Of a stretch of 64,000 nucleotides of DNA, positions 34,975 to 44,673 are shown one piece after another. Location: contig NZ_AUBW01000006.1 in NCBI RefSeq assembly GCF_000429445.1, positions 1 to 64,000 of the forward strand, in the 5' to 3' direction. Origin of the DNA: Algoriphagus terrigena DSM 22685. GTDB lineage: Bacteria; Bacteroidota; Bacteroidia; Cytophagales; Cyclobacteriaceae. Position 1 is the stretch's first letter; every line of letters starts with the position of its first letter. Under the pieces are notes generated by a model. The model searched no databases, was not told where the DNA came from, and saw only the letters and a list, made by a program, of their open reading frames with translations. The translations under genes and the position numbers were made by a program.

Positions 34975-35721
34975 ATGCTAAACTTGCCGAGGCTAAGCAA
35001 AATCCCGGACGATAGCCTTCCAAAGATGACAAAAAAGGCCAGTATTTTCAAGACATTCGGAGAGTACTTCAAGGCACATCCGGCCGCTTTGATCGCTTGG
35101 CTTTGGGTGACCATCATGCCGGGAATCGGCAGTCTTATCCTGCTCAGCGAGTACGATTGGCTCTACGATATCAACTTGACAAACAAAATACAGCATACAC
35201 TCTTCACCCTTGCGCTCGCTTGCCTCATGGGACTGGCCTTGCTGCCGACCACCCTCACTTCGATTGCTATGGGCTATTTTTTTGGCTGGTGGGGACTTCC
35301 AGATTTATTGATCGCCTATGTACTTGCCAACTTCCTTGGCTACTATCTGGGCAGCAAGCTGAACATCGACTTTCTTCCCATCTTGCAGAAAAGAAATCCA
35401 GAACTAAAGGATCAGCTGGACAAACGCGCCGGAAACATCGGAGAGTTGATCTTTTTCATCCGCATCAGCCCCTTGATACCGTTCGCCATCTCCAATTTTC
35501 TGTTTGCAACGTTGGATATCGACCTTACCAAAGTCATCCGGTATGGAATTCCCGGAATGCTGCCCCGCACGCTGATCGCCTTTGGCACCGGTTTGCTGGC
35601 AAACTCCTTCCTAGACGCAAAAAAGTCAATGAACGATCCTGTCCAATGGGTCGTGCTGGTGATCCTGTTGACAGTCAGTTTTTGGGGCTTGGCGAGATAT
35701 TGGAAAATTGCAAAATCCTAG
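34975..35721 (+). CDS. TVP38/TMEM64 (VTT/DedA-like) membrane protein
   Basis: This is a 248-residue protein with five to six membrane helices. The VTT domain includes ALLPTTLTSIAMGYFFGWWG then LLIAYVLANFLGYYLGSKL, and FFIRISPLIPFAISNFLFAT then DIDLTKVIRYGIPGMLPRT. These are the G-x-x-x-G and R-x-S-P-x-x-P motifs of the SNARE-associated/DedA superfamily of lipid scramblase-like proteins. An ATG at 34975 has AGGA nearby, and an ATG at 35026 is the alternative. Its stop codon shares the sequence CTAG (35718-35721) with the stop of the convergent porU2-like gene. Confidence 0.85.
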   Translation: MLNLPRLSKIPDDSLPKMTKKASIFKTFGEYFKAHPAALIAWLWVTIMPGIGSLILLSEYDWLYDINLTNKIQHTLFTLALACLMGLALLPTTLTSIAMGYFFGWWGLPDLLIAYVLANFLGYYLGSKLNIDFLPILQKRNPELKDQLDKRAGNIGELIFFIRISPLIPFAISNFLFATLDIDLTKVIRYGIPGMLPRTLIAFGTGLLANSFLDAKKSMNDPVQWVVLVILLTVSFWGLARYWKIAKS

Positions 35722-38700
35722 CGGAGCAGGTACATCTTGCCATAGCCTTTGGTGAATCCCTTGTCTCCAGCGGTCGGCCGATGCTCCATGAACTGGCCAT
35801 TTTTCCGCACCAAAACCCGGTAGATGTACACGCCGTTTGCCAGCTGATCTCCAAATTCATCCCGCCCATTCCAAGCATAGTCAGTGATGTTATTGCCGAT
35901 TCGGATCGGTCCGAGTTCATTTTGGAGTATTTCGCGCACAACTTTCCCTGTCACGGTCATGATCTGAATCTTGATCTCGTCCGGGATCCCGGCTCCGGTC
36001 AGCGTGAATACAAACCGAACGGAGGTGCTGAACGGATTCGGGTAAGGATAGAAGTTGGTGATCTGGGACTCGTTGACCACTTCGAAGGTGATCTCATACG
36101 GCTGCGGCGAATCCTCGTTGGTAATTCTCAGGGTGTACAAGCCATCTTCCAAAGGACCGGGAATGAAGGAAACCCGGAAGCTCTCGTTTTCAGAGGCCGG
36201 CGTCCAAGTCAGATTTGGATTGGAGAAGTTGACGCGGTCAAACTGGCAACCTTCGCAGTTTTTCTTCACAAACAGTTCCATCCCGAGTGTATCGGTCTTG
36301 TAGAGCAGCGTCTGGTCATTTTTGAGCAAAGCCGTGACCATCACATTCGGAGATACGAGGTCACCGTCCATGATGTAGACCCCGTCAAAGTTGACGTCCA
36401 GCAGCGAAGTGGAATTGTCTCCCTCCACGTCGAAGGCGACACCAAGATCGATGAGATTATTCTGGTAGGTTTGTTCCCGCTGGATCCTCGGATTGGCAAA
36501 AACCTCCAACTCGGTCTGCCCCGCCCTGCCAATGCTGTTGAACTCGACCGAGAATTCCGCCTGCTCTCCGGCCTTCACGGCAGGGAGTTTGATCATAAAA
36601 TTTTCCACCTTTTTGGTGGTCAGGTTGGTCATCTTCCAGTCCACCTGAATCGAGTCCAGGAAATTGTAGACCGACGCATTCTTGAAGATAAAGTCAATCT
36701 TGCCGCTCTGTCCTTCCTGCAATCTGACCGGTTGACTTGGATTCTTCTCCAATAGCACGCCTTCCGGCACACCTTCAAAGTTCACCTGCCACCTGTCAAG
36801 TTGAGCCGGTTTCGTAGAACTCGGATCATTCATCTCATATCGCAGCCTCAGGTACGGGTAGCTTGCGGGACTGATCGCTGAGAGGTCGATCTCCGCCTCC
36901 GACACATTCCCGATCACTACCTGCTCTTCACCGTTTTCTTTCACACCGAGGATATCAAAGCGGGTATAATCGTCCTCGTTGATCCAGTTTCGGGCATTTA
37001 CATTTTGGAAAAACCGCTCCCATGCCGAGGCCGGGCCGATTTTTGGCGTCAGTATGACTCCATCGGTGAAATAGCCCTCCACCTCTGACTCAAAGCTGAG
37101 CGTCTGCTGATTCGCCGGTACTTCAAAATTCGGGTTGCCGATGATCTCAATTGCATCGCCCGCCCGCATTCCTTTGCGACCATAGAGGATGTAAGGATCG
37201 CCGGTCTTCAAGGCTCTGAGCGTCGCTTCATTTGCTCCGAATTCCTTCAGATTCTGATAAGCCCGATCCGGCCAAGCGTCAAATGTCACGCTTCCCACCG
37301 TGAAGATGATCACGTAGTCGCCGGGCTTCACACCACTTACATAGTCTTGCAGCATCGTGTTGCCCGGCGTGGTAATCCAGGCATTTTGAATGCTCTGGAT
37401 CATCTGCGGCACACGCCCACAGGCTCTCGAATCGAGGATATCAAATCCGGGAACCGGCACTGCGAGATAAGGCAAAAGAGTCTTTTGGTCGATCGCCACC
37501 AAGCCGATGGAGCCATTTGGACACAGGCGGCTGTTGGCATTGTTGACGTTATCAATAATCTGTGGGATCTGATCGTAGTAGAATTGGGTATTGCGAAAGT
37601 TTAGCGAATCTACTCCAGCGCCGACGGTAAAGACTTCAAAGCCGGTTTTCTGCTGGATGTATTGCCAGGACGTACGGGAGTCGTCGAGTTCGAGATTCTC
37701 GAGTCCGCTTTGATCCAGTTGGTCATTTTCCCGCTGGGTCCAGCCATTTCCGGAATTGGGCAGGTAAGAAAAGCTTGAGTTGGTCCAGGCGTCGGTCTCC
37801 CCGACTTTTGGTTCTTCATATCTTGATCTCCAATAGTAAGTCGTCGAGTCATTGCCGGCGGTGAGACTGACCGGCCACTCCACCAAGCCGGCCGTCGTGG
37901 CTCGGGTTTCTTTTCTGAAGGCGGAATTGAAGTTGACCGTCGTGTCCATCTGGATGATCAGCGTCCTACTTTCGGTCAACTTGCCCGGTGCCTGGGTGAT
38001 CAGCTTGATGTCTCTCTGACTGACGATTCCAAAGTTCCAGGGAAATAAATTGATCGTGCCGCTCAGAGGAACGAAGGCCGTATAGGTGATGGTATTGTTT
38101 GCAAAAGTCAGTTCAGGCACGAGCTTTTCCGTGTTGATTGAGATCGTAAACTGATTGTCCCCGGCCGCATCCACGAGAAAATTTGGGACAGAAAATACGA
38201 GCGTGTCTGCTTTTGAGATGGATGGAATCCGTACCGGATCAAAACTGACGATGGTTCCGTTCGGCAGTTTTCGGTCTATCTTGAAATCCAAAGAATCCGG
38301 ATTGGTGATCCCCAGATTTCTCACCACAAAGCTCAGCTTCAGGCTGTCGGATATCGCCGAAAGCGGAGAGCCGTCAAAAGTCCCCAAACTTGCTTCCTCT
38401 ACTTTCAAAGAGTAGTCCGGCTTGTCCGCAGGAAAAATCCGGACGCCGGGATCTCCGAGCATGACCATCTGCTCCATGTGGGAATAGTTCAAAGGGCTGG
38501 TCCCATACAAGTCTACAAATTCCCCCTCGGACCGCATCTTCACTTCACCGATTGTCTTATAGATCATCGAGCTGTCTGCAAACGACCATTTGTAAAACAA
38601 ATCAGAATAGCGCTTGAGGTAGACGTCTACCCCGATCGAGGTATTGGCCATGACTGTGACCGCCCCTTTCTCAGGAGTGATCACCCAGTCTTCCCCTTGG

Positions 38701-40742
38701 GTGTAGAGAGTGGTAAAAGCGCTACCATAGTCGCAACCGTTGAACAGCATGATGGGGTATTTGCCTTTGTTTGCGTAGCCCAAAGTAGGATCCGAGACAA
38801 AGCCAATCTCAATGTCGATGATTGTGGGCGAGCCATGCCCAAAGAATGTCAGCATGCTCCGACCCTCATTGAGGTCGCCGGAAATATCGATCACCTCAAT
38901 CACCGAATTGGATCGCTTCCGGTAGGTCGTCACATTGCCCCCGAGATAAGGCCCCTCGGCCACTGCTTTCATTCCGTTCAAAAACGCGTAGAATCGCTCC
39001 AACTCAAACTCTGACACACCGCCGCTCAGGTGTATCAATTCCTTTTGCCAAGGTTCGGTTGCTCCAACTTGGTCCTTTTCGATGGCTTTGTCAAGATAGC
39101 CGGCAAGCTGCTCGGAGGTCTTTGCCGGGATCCTTCCGATCGCGATGGCGGGGTTGTTTGGCTTTGCAGGATCCAGATTCAGCGTGTAGACGTTGTCCGA
39201 AAAAGGATATCCGCCTACCGGAACCAAATCCTGAAAAGAGAACGCCTGCGGAGCTTTCCGGTAATAAACCGTCTGATTGTTGAGCCTTCCCTGGGAATAA
39301 ACCGCGAGGGATCGGGCCGCCAGCAAGATATGGGTCGGCTTGTGAACAGGATAGTAGGACTTTAGAAATTGGTACAGCGCCACAGGCGACCGTTCCCCAT
39401 AGGAAAACTGATCGTAAAGTTCCTCCATCCTCAGCGTCAGTGTGTCATAGCCACCCCCTGCCGCTGAGGCGCGGTGCTCTGCGTACTTCTTCAGCGGATT
39501 GGCATACTTGGAGCTGGGCTTTTCCAGTTCCCGATGGCCCACCAGGATGTAGTTAGCCCGCTGGGCCAGGTAGTTGCGGAATCTGACCTTCTGCATCGCG
39601 CCAACCTGGATCAGGCTTTGGTCCGGTTGAATCCAGATTTTACTGGCTTGCGAGGGCACGGAAGCCGTGAAGTTGATCGTAGTTCCCGCTTTGGACACCA
39701 GTACTTTTTGGGCGTTGTAGAGATCTGACACGTCGACAGCGACGTAATTTTGCTGGGCTGGACTGATCACAGCCCGTTGGTTTCCTGCCGGAAAATTCAT
39801 CAGTCGACCGGCAAAGTCTCCCCCCTGAATCGGCTTGCGGAAGGTGATCTTTGCATAAGCAACCGAAAGGTTATCAACTGACTGGGCTCCTTGAGGCACG
39901 ACTTTCACCACCAGCGTCCCATTGGAATTGAAATCCGTCATCTGCAAATCCAGCGAAAGCTGCGGGTAGTCGTAGCCGCTAAAACTTGCCTGAGTCAGCG
40001 GTCGCTGAGTTCCTGTCGCGGGCCCGGCGCTGATCACCGCCAAATGCGGGTGGGCAGACCGACCGACCAATCCGATCTCAAGCGTGGCTGATCCCGAGTT
40101 GAGAACGCCACCCAGATTGGAAAAAGTGATGTCCCGGGCTGCCCCTTTGGTAATCTGAGTGCCCATCCAGCCCTGACCTTGGTCGTAGGCCGACAGCCGA
40201 AAGCCCAGGGCGTAGTCCACTCCGAGCGAATATTGGTCTGAAAACACCTGCAGCTGCTCGGTTTCGAAACTAGTAACTTGAGGCAAATTGGCCGCTGGGG
40301 CGGGCCGTTGGCTCATCCGCTTGCCCGGTGTACCGGGAGTCACGGTCAGAAAGAACGCGGTCGAATCAGAGTGGGTGTTGTAGTAGGGATTAGGGACCGT
40401 GGCAAACTTCGTGTAGAGCATCTTGTCCAGCTCCGCATCATTTCGGATGCCATATAGATCGATGTAATCCTGCGGGTCAATTTTTCCGTCATTCTCACCT
40501 TCCACGTGAATGGCAACTTCTTTTCCTCTGTGAAAAACCCGGATCATACGGGGATCGGTGTTGGCTGTATTGATGCCGGAGGCTTGTAGCGTCGCAGCTG
40601 AGACCCGGTGAATCCCATCCTGCGCGGTCGGAATCTTGTAGTAAGTGAGGGAATAGTCATACCAAACCGGGATCTGGGCCGAGGCAGAGGACATCAGGAA
40701 AGCCAGAAGCAAAAAGCTCAGCAGGTTCTTTTTCAGGCTCAT
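35718..40742 (-). CDS. porU2: Gingipain-family (C25) type IX secretion sortase-like protein
   Basis: This is a 1674-residue exported protein with a signal peptide ending SSASAQ. The peptidase C25 domain sits in the middle, with His636 in LTFFGHGSPTIIDIE and Cys670 in IMLFNGCDYGSAFT forming the caspase-like dyad. Several beta-sandwich segments follow, including PKD/CARDB-like domains. A FlgD-like C-terminal domain (FYPYPNPFSTSVRFVFTLTG ... YAWNGRDEFGDQLANGVYIY RVL) ends in a T9SS-type sorting region. Relatives named PorU2 are predicted sortases that remove C-terminal signals and attach cargo to the cell surface. It overlaps the PorV-like gene by 4 nt (ATGA), so the pair forms one operon. Confidence 0.88.
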   Translation of the reverse strand: MSLKKNLLSFLLLAFLMSSASAQIPVWYDYSLTYYKIPTAQDGIHRVSAATLQASGINTANTDPRMIRVFHRGKEVAIHVEGENDGKIDPQDYIDLYGIRNDAELDKMLYTKFATVPNPYYNTHSDSTAFFLTVTPGTPGKRMSQRPAPAANLPQVTSFETEQLQVFSDQYSLGVDYALGFRLSAYDQGQGWMGTQITKGAARDITFSNLGGVLNSGSATLEIGLVGRSAHPHLAVISAGPATGTQRPLTQASFSGYDYPQLSLDLQMTDFNSNGTLVVKVVPQGAQSVDNLSVAYAKITFRKPIQGGDFAGRLMNFPAGNQRAVISPAQQNYVAVDVSDLYNAQKVLVSKAGTTINFTASVPSQASKIWIQPDQSLIQVGAMQKVRFRNYLAQRANYILVGHRELEKPSSKYANPLKKYAEHRASAAGGGYDTLTLRMEELYDQFSYGERSPVALYQFLKSYYPVHKPTHILLAARSLAVYSQGRLNNQTVYYRKAPQAFSFQDLVPVGGYPFSDNVYTLNLDPAKPNNPAIAIGRIPAKTSEQLAGYLDKAIEKDQVGATEPWQKELIHLSGGVSEFELERFYAFLNGMKAVAEGPYLGGNVTTYRKRSNSVIEVIDISGDLNEGRSMLTFFGHGSPTIIDIEIGFVSDPTLGYANKGKYPIMLFNGCDYGSAFTTLYTQGEDWVITPEKGAVTVMANTSIGVDVYLKRYSDLFYKWSFADSSMIYKTIGEVKMRSEGEFVDLYGTSPLNYSHMEQMVMLGDPGVRIFPADKPDYSLKVEEASLGTFDGSPLSAISDSLKLSFVVRNLGITNPDSLDFKIDRKLPNGTIVSFDPVRIPSISKADTLVFSVPNFLVDAAGDNQFTISINTEKLVPELTFANNTITYTAFVPLSGTINLFPWNFGIVSQRDIKLITQAPGKLTESRTLIIQMDTTVNFNSAFRKETRATTAGLVEWPVSLTAGNDSTTYYWRSRYEEPKVGETDAWTNSSFSYLPNSGNGWTQRENDQLDQSGLENLELDDSRTSWQYIQQKTGFEVFTVGAGVDSLNFRNTQFYYDQIPQIIDNVNNANSRLCPNGSIGLVAIDQKTLLPYLAVPVPGFDILDSRACGRVPQMIQSIQNAWITTPGNTMLQDYVSGVKPGDYVIIFTVGSVTFDAWPDRAYQNLKEFGANEATLRALKTGDPYILYGRKGMRAGDAIEIIGNPNFEVPANQQTLSFESEVEGYFTDGVILTPKIGPASAWERFFQNVNARNWINEDDYTRFDILGVKENGEEQVVIGNVSEAEIDLSAISPASYPYLRLRYEMNDPSSTKPAQLDRWQVNFEGVPEGVLLEKNPSQPVRLQEGQSGKIDFIFKNASVYNFLDSIQVDWKMTNLTTKKVENFMIKLPAVKAGEQAEFSVEFNSIGRAGQTELEVFANPRIQREQTYQNNLIDLGVAFDVEGDNSTSLLDVNFDGVYIMDGDLVSPNVMVTALLKNDQTLLYKTDTLGMELFVKKNCEGCQFDRVNFSNPNLTWTPASENESFRVSFIPGPLEDGLYTLRITNEDSPQPYEITFEVVNESQITNFYPYPNPFSTSVRFVFTLTGAGIPDEIKIQIMTVTGKVVREILQNELGPIRIGNNITDYAWNGRDEFGDQLANGVYIYRVLVRKNGQFMEHRPTAGDKGFTKGYGKMYLLR

Positions 40743-41863
40743 TTTTCCCAGGAATTAAATTTTCTAAAATCCGCCGCCAGCTTCTCGAGGCTGACTTTCA
40801 CGCTAAAAATATGAGAATAAGGACTCTCTGACACGTCGCCCAGATCAGAGAGCGCATAGTCCAACTGAAAGCGCTCGTTGAGGATCACCCCCAGTCCGGC
40901 GGCGGGCATGAAGTTCAGCGATTTTTGGCCCTGGAAATCCTTGATGTACTGGAAATTGCTGACGCCACCACGGAGATACACTAGGTTTTTGAATCCCAGC
41001 TCCAATCCAAACTTCGGATCAATGCTAAAAGCCGAAGTTGAAATCAGCGTATTCCTCGCGCCGTCAAAGGTCGTCTCCAAATCCACGGCAGTCAACAGCC
41101 CAAACTTTTCGCCGATCTTCCAGTCATAGGCGATGCTGGCAATGGCCTTTGGCAAGGTGATTTCGACGGTGTTTAGCGGGATCTCATTGTTAGTCTGGGA
41201 ATAGATATCCCGCACCAGCTCGGCGTCATGCGTCCAGGCGTTATAGGTAGTGGTGATATCACGGACCATGAGTCCAATGGTCATCTTTTTCTGAATGTAC
41301 ATCCCTCCCACGTCCAGCCCAAAACCCCAAGCCTGGGCAAACTTCCCGACGTTTCGGTGGATGACCTTGGCATTCGCCCCGAGTTTGATCTTGTCCGAGA
41401 TATCCCGTGCAAAGCTGAGTAACAAGGCGTAATCCGCCGCATTGAAAAACTGGACATTGTTGTAATTGATCGCGCCGTTGGCGTCGTAGAGGAAGCGCGT
41501 GTCAGGAATATCATCCACGCCAAACCTGATAAGGGAGGCTGCGATCTGATTTTGATTGCCGAGCGGAGTGCTGAAGCCCACGTAGTCATATTGGGCTATC
41601 CCGGCGAAATATTCCGCATGCATGAGAGAAAACTCGTACTCGTGCTGGATTCCGGTGAGTGCTGCTGGATTCCAATAAGCGGCTGTCACATCGCGGACGG
41701 CTGCAACCTGCGCTCCGCCCATACCGAGTGCCCGGGCACCGACTCCGATGCTCAAAAATTCATTGGAATACTTGGGTGCAAGACTCTGTGAAAAGGTCGG
41801 ATTCGCCCAAAAAATCAGGAGGCAGCAGCTAGTAAGGAAAAATAAAAACTTGGTAACGTTCAT
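40739..41863 (-). CDS. porV: PorV/PorQ-family outer-membrane protein
   Basis: This is a 374-residue outer-membrane barrel. The signal peptide (MNVTKFLFFLTSCCLLIFWA) is followed by KYSNEFLSIGVGARALGMGG and AYWNPAALTGI, the N-terminal signature of PorV/PorQ/FadL-like proteins. Amphipathic barrel strands follow (FGLELGFKNLVYLRGGVSN, FMPAAGLGVILNERFQLDYA). PorV works with PorU in type IX secretion, carrying cargo to the sortase. Direct overlap with the sortase-like gene supports a PorV2 role. The ATG at 41863 is chosen over an unlikely N-terminal extension. Confidence 0.88.
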   Translation of the reverse strand: MNVTKFLFFLTSCCLLIFWANPTFSQSLAPKYSNEFLSIGVGARALGMGGAQVAAVRDVTAAYWNPAALTGIQHEYEFSLMHAEYFAGIAQYDYVGFSTPLGNQNQIAASLIRFGVDDIPDTRFLYDANGAINYNNVQFFNAADYALLLSFARDISDKIKLGANAKVIHRNVGKFAQAWGFGLDVGGMYIQKKMTIGLMVRDITTTYNAWTHDAELVRDIYSQTNNEIPLNTVEITLPKAIASIAYDWKIGEKFGLLTAVDLETTFDGARNTLISTSAFSIDPKFGLELGFKNLVYLRGGVSNFQYIKDFQGQKSLNFMPAAGLGVILNERFQLDYALSDLGDVSESPYSHIFSVKVSLEKLAADFRKFNSWEK

Positions 41864-42225
41864 TTTCACAACCACAAAATAATCCAATTTTAAAAATACC
41901 CGACTACCTTTTTCATTTAATCCCTCAGCTTTCTTTTAAATGTACATGATCGGACACTTTTATGTCACGAAGGTGGACATATTCACGGTGTCTTCAGATT
42001 CTCAACTAAGGTGGTAAAAAAAAATGCAGCTTTTGCCTGTTTTGGAAAAAGGGCATTCAAATAATCCCAGGGCAGTTTTTACCGTACTTGGGAATCCAGA
42101 GCGGCTAGTTTTAACAAGGAATTAGGTTATACAAGGTAGCTTGGAAAAGATTGGTATCATTTTTCTCCAAAACAATCCAAGTGACACAAAGAAATCACTC
42201 CACTCGGATACCTAATCACCTTAAC
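41864..42225. other. Divergent intergenic region between porV and padR
   Basis: About 360 bp between two divergent genes, so it must carry promoters in both directions. No exact TTTG-N19-TAnnTTTG match was found. No small ORF or RNA gene was recognised. Confidence 0.5.
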
Positions 42226-42555
42226 ATGAACGTCGCCAACACACAGATTCAGATGCGCAAAGGACTCCTGGAGTTTTGCGTGCTGCACATCATCTCCCGG
42301 GGCGAGGTCTATACTTCGGATCTGATCGATGAGCTCACCCAAGCTCAGATGATCGTCGTCGAAGGCACCCTCTATCCCCTGCTCAATCGGCTGAAATCTG
42401 CCGAACTCGCCACTTATCGTTGGGTAGAATCCGAAGCCGGCCCCCCTCGGAAATATTACTCGATCACCGAGGAGGGAAAAAACTTCCTTCTTACACTGTC
42501 AGATACTTGGGCTTCCCTGGTCAATTCTACGCAAGAAATCACCTCAAAGAATTGA
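42226..42555 (+). CDS. PadR-family transcriptional regulator
   Basis: This is a 109-residue winged-helix repressor. The recognition helix region reads RKGLLEFCVLHIISRGEVYT then SDLIDELTQAQMIVVEGTLY with PLLNRLKSAELATYRW. The wing follows, with GPPRKYYSITEEG at its tip, and a short dimerisation helix closes the protein. The GTLYPLLNRLE-type helix and PRKYYxxTxxG wing are diagnostic of PadR. Its start codon at 42226 fits the family. It lies 28 nt ahead of the PspC-domain gene, which it probably represses. Confidence 0.9.
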   Translation: MNVANTQIQMRKGLLEFCVLHIISRGEVYTSDLIDELTQAQMIVVEGTLYPLLNRLKSAELATYRWVESEAGPPRKYYSITEEGKNFLLTLSDTWASLVNSTQEITSKN

Positions 42556-42583
42556 CCCAAAGCGACCCTAAAACAGACTCACC

Positions 42584-44557
42584 ATGAAAAAGACGATAAG
42601 CATCAACATCAGCGGCATCCTCTTCCACATCGAAGAAGACGGCTACGACATCCTCAGAAAGTACCTGGACGCGATCAACAGGCATTTTTCGAGTTACAAA
42701 GAAAACCATGAGATCATCTCCGACATCGAAAACCGAATCGCGGAGATCTTCCTGAGCAATCTGAAAAACAACAAGCAGGTCATCTCTGCAGACAACGTGG
42801 ACAAACTCATCGAAAAGATGGGAACCATCGCCGACTTCACCGCAGTCGAAGAAGACAAAGACGACGCAATACTGGAAGAGTCCGAACCAAAACAGGAGGA
42901 TTTCTACAAATACGTCGCACCTCCGGGTGCTGAAACCGGCGGATACAAAAAGCTAAAACGGCTGGAAAACAAAAAGATCCTCGGTGGAGTCTGCGCCGGC
43001 ATCGCCAACTATTTCTCAGTCGATCCGCTTTGGACACGATTGATTGCCATCCTGCTGCTCTTCAGCGGAAATCTGAACATGCACCATTTTGGGTTTTTGG
43101 ACATCTTTCCCTTCGATAATTTCCGCTTCAATCTGAGCTTTGGCTTCTTCGCCATCGTGGCCTACATCGTGCTGTGGATCATCCTGCCGGTATCCTATGA
43201 GATGATGGAAGACACCAAGATCAAGAAACTGTTCAGAAATCCGGATGACAAGGTTTTGGGTGGAGTTTCCAGCGGATTGGGAGCCTATTTTGGTGTGGAA
43301 GTAGTCTACGTCAGATTGGCGTTTGTGCTGTTGGCGTTCGCAGGTGGCTCAGGGATCCTGATTTACCTGATCCTGTGGATTATCACTCCGGTCGCAAGCT
43401 CCATCACCGAGCGGATCAAGATGAAGGGCGGGGAAATCACCCTGGACAGCATCGACTCGACGATCAAAGAAAGCATCAATCCTATTCCGCAAGCTCCCGA
43501 ATCCCCGACCAGAAAGATCCTGATGGCACCTTTTCGGATCTTGGGAAAAGTGATTGACGCAATCGGATCAGCACTCGGTCCATTGGGTAAATTCATCGCC
43601 AACGTCATCCGTGTAATCTTCGGACTGATCATCTTCTTCATCGGACTTTCTCTGACAATCACTCCTCTGATCGCTCTGGCGGCATACTTCGGGGTGACCG
43701 ATGCGGACTACCGGGTATTGATGGACAACTTCCCGGTGGAGCTGTTCACGGACATGGTGCCTGTTTGGCTAGTGGTCTCCAGCATCGGTTTGGTGATCAT
43801 TCCGGGGATTATTATTCTACTTCTCGGCCTGAGTGTCCTGGCGCAAAAGAATCTGATCGGGAGCCGATTCGGGCTGGTAGCTTTGGGACTTTGGCTGCTG
43901 TGCGTGGGCATCTCTATCTTCCAGATTCCGAAGATCGTCGCCCAGTTCAAAGAAGAAAACTGGCACAAAACGGAAGCTGCTCTCCCCGTCACTCCAGGCA
44001 CGCTGATTCTCACCCTGAACAACCTGGAGGACGAGCCGACATTCAACCATGTCAATTTGAGGATTGAAGGAACAGCTGATACGACCGTGACCCTCAAAGA
44101 GGACTATTTCTCCAGAGGAAGAACCAAAGCAGAAGCTCTGGCCAACGCTCAGAAGTTCAAGTATTCCTACGCCGTGACGGATTCGGTTGTGACCTTCAAC
44201 GAAGGGTTTGACATCAGCAGCGTGGATCAATTCCGCGATCAAAAAGTCAATCTGACGCTTCAGGTACCTTATGACCGTCCGTTTATCATGGAGAGATCAC
44301 TCTTGGATATCCTGAGAAACACCATCTACGCCAACGGATACCGATCAAATGACGTGAGCTCCGGCGCAGTTTGGGTGTTCAATCCAGGCGGGTTGATCTG
44401 CCTGACGTGTGCTGAGAAACGGGGTGATGCAGAAGATTGGGATGAATGGAGAGAGGAAGATGAAAATGAAAAAGCCGTGCTGGACTCGCTGCAGCGGGTG
44501 AAGCTCGACAGCGCTTCCCGTGCGAAATTTGATTCAGCATATTTCATGAAAGACTGA
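42584..44557 (+). CDS. Double PspC-domain membrane protein
   Basis: This is a 657-residue protein. The N-terminal ~100 residues (MKKTISINISGILFHIEEDG ... IENRIAEIF) form a cytoplasmic domain. Two PspC domains follow: KKILGGVCAGIANYFSVDPL with WTRLIAILLLF, and DKVLGGVSSGLGAYFGVEVV then YVRLAFVLLAFAGG. Four or more further helices and a beta-rich extracytoplasmic C-terminal domain (about 480-620) complete it. PspC proteins respond to envelope stress. A PadR regulator directly upstream is a common arrangement and suggests a regulated stress-sensing module. Confidence 0.85.
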   Translation: MKKTISINISGILFHIEEDGYDILRKYLDAINRHFSSYKENHEIISDIENRIAEIFLSNLKNNKQVISADNVDKLIEKMGTIADFTAVEEDKDDAILEESEPKQEDFYKYVAPPGAETGGYKKLKRLENKKILGGVCAGIANYFSVDPLWTRLIAILLLFSGNLNMHHFGFLDIFPFDNFRFNLSFGFFAIVAYIVLWIILPVSYEMMEDTKIKKLFRNPDDKVLGGVSSGLGAYFGVEVVYVRLAFVLLAFAGGSGILIYLILWIITPVASSITERIKMKGGEITLDSIDSTIKESINPIPQAPESPTRKILMAPFRILGKVIDAIGSALGPLGKFIANVIRVIFGLIIFFIGLSLTITPLIALAAYFGVTDADYRVLMDNFPVELFTDMVPVWLVVSSIGLVIIPGIIILLLGLSVLAQKNLIGSRFGLVALGLWLLCVGISIFQIPKIVAQFKEENWHKTEAALPVTPGTLILTLNNLEDEPTFNHVNLRIEGTADTTVTLKEDYFSRGRTKAEALANAQKFKYSYAVTDSVVTFNEGFDISSVDQFRDQKVNLTLQVPYDRPFIMERSLLDILRNTIYANGYRSNDVSSGAVWVFNPGGLICLTCAEKRGDAEDWDEWREEDENEKAVLDSLQRVKLDSASRAKFDSAYFMKD

Positions 44558-44618
44558 CAGAATTTTGGTCAGCTGGCGACTGACTACCGTCGGCAGCTGG
44601 CGAAGACTCGGATAAAAT

Positions 44619-44646
44619 AGGCACCCAAACGGTGCCTCTTTTTTTG
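44619..44646 (+). terminator. Intrinsic terminator after the PspC gene
   Basis: AGGCACC (44619-44625) and GGTGCCT (44631-44637) form a 7-bp stem with a CAAAC loop, followed by CTTTTTTTG. This closes the PadR-PspC unit. Confidence 0.85.
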
Positions 44647-44673
44647 TACCTTAATTTTTAAACCCAGACTAAC

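Noticed and set aside
35097..36755. 552-codon plus-strand frame overlapping the VTT and porU2 genes
   Set aside because: It spans two convergent real genes in other frames. Its length comes from GC-rich codon bias.
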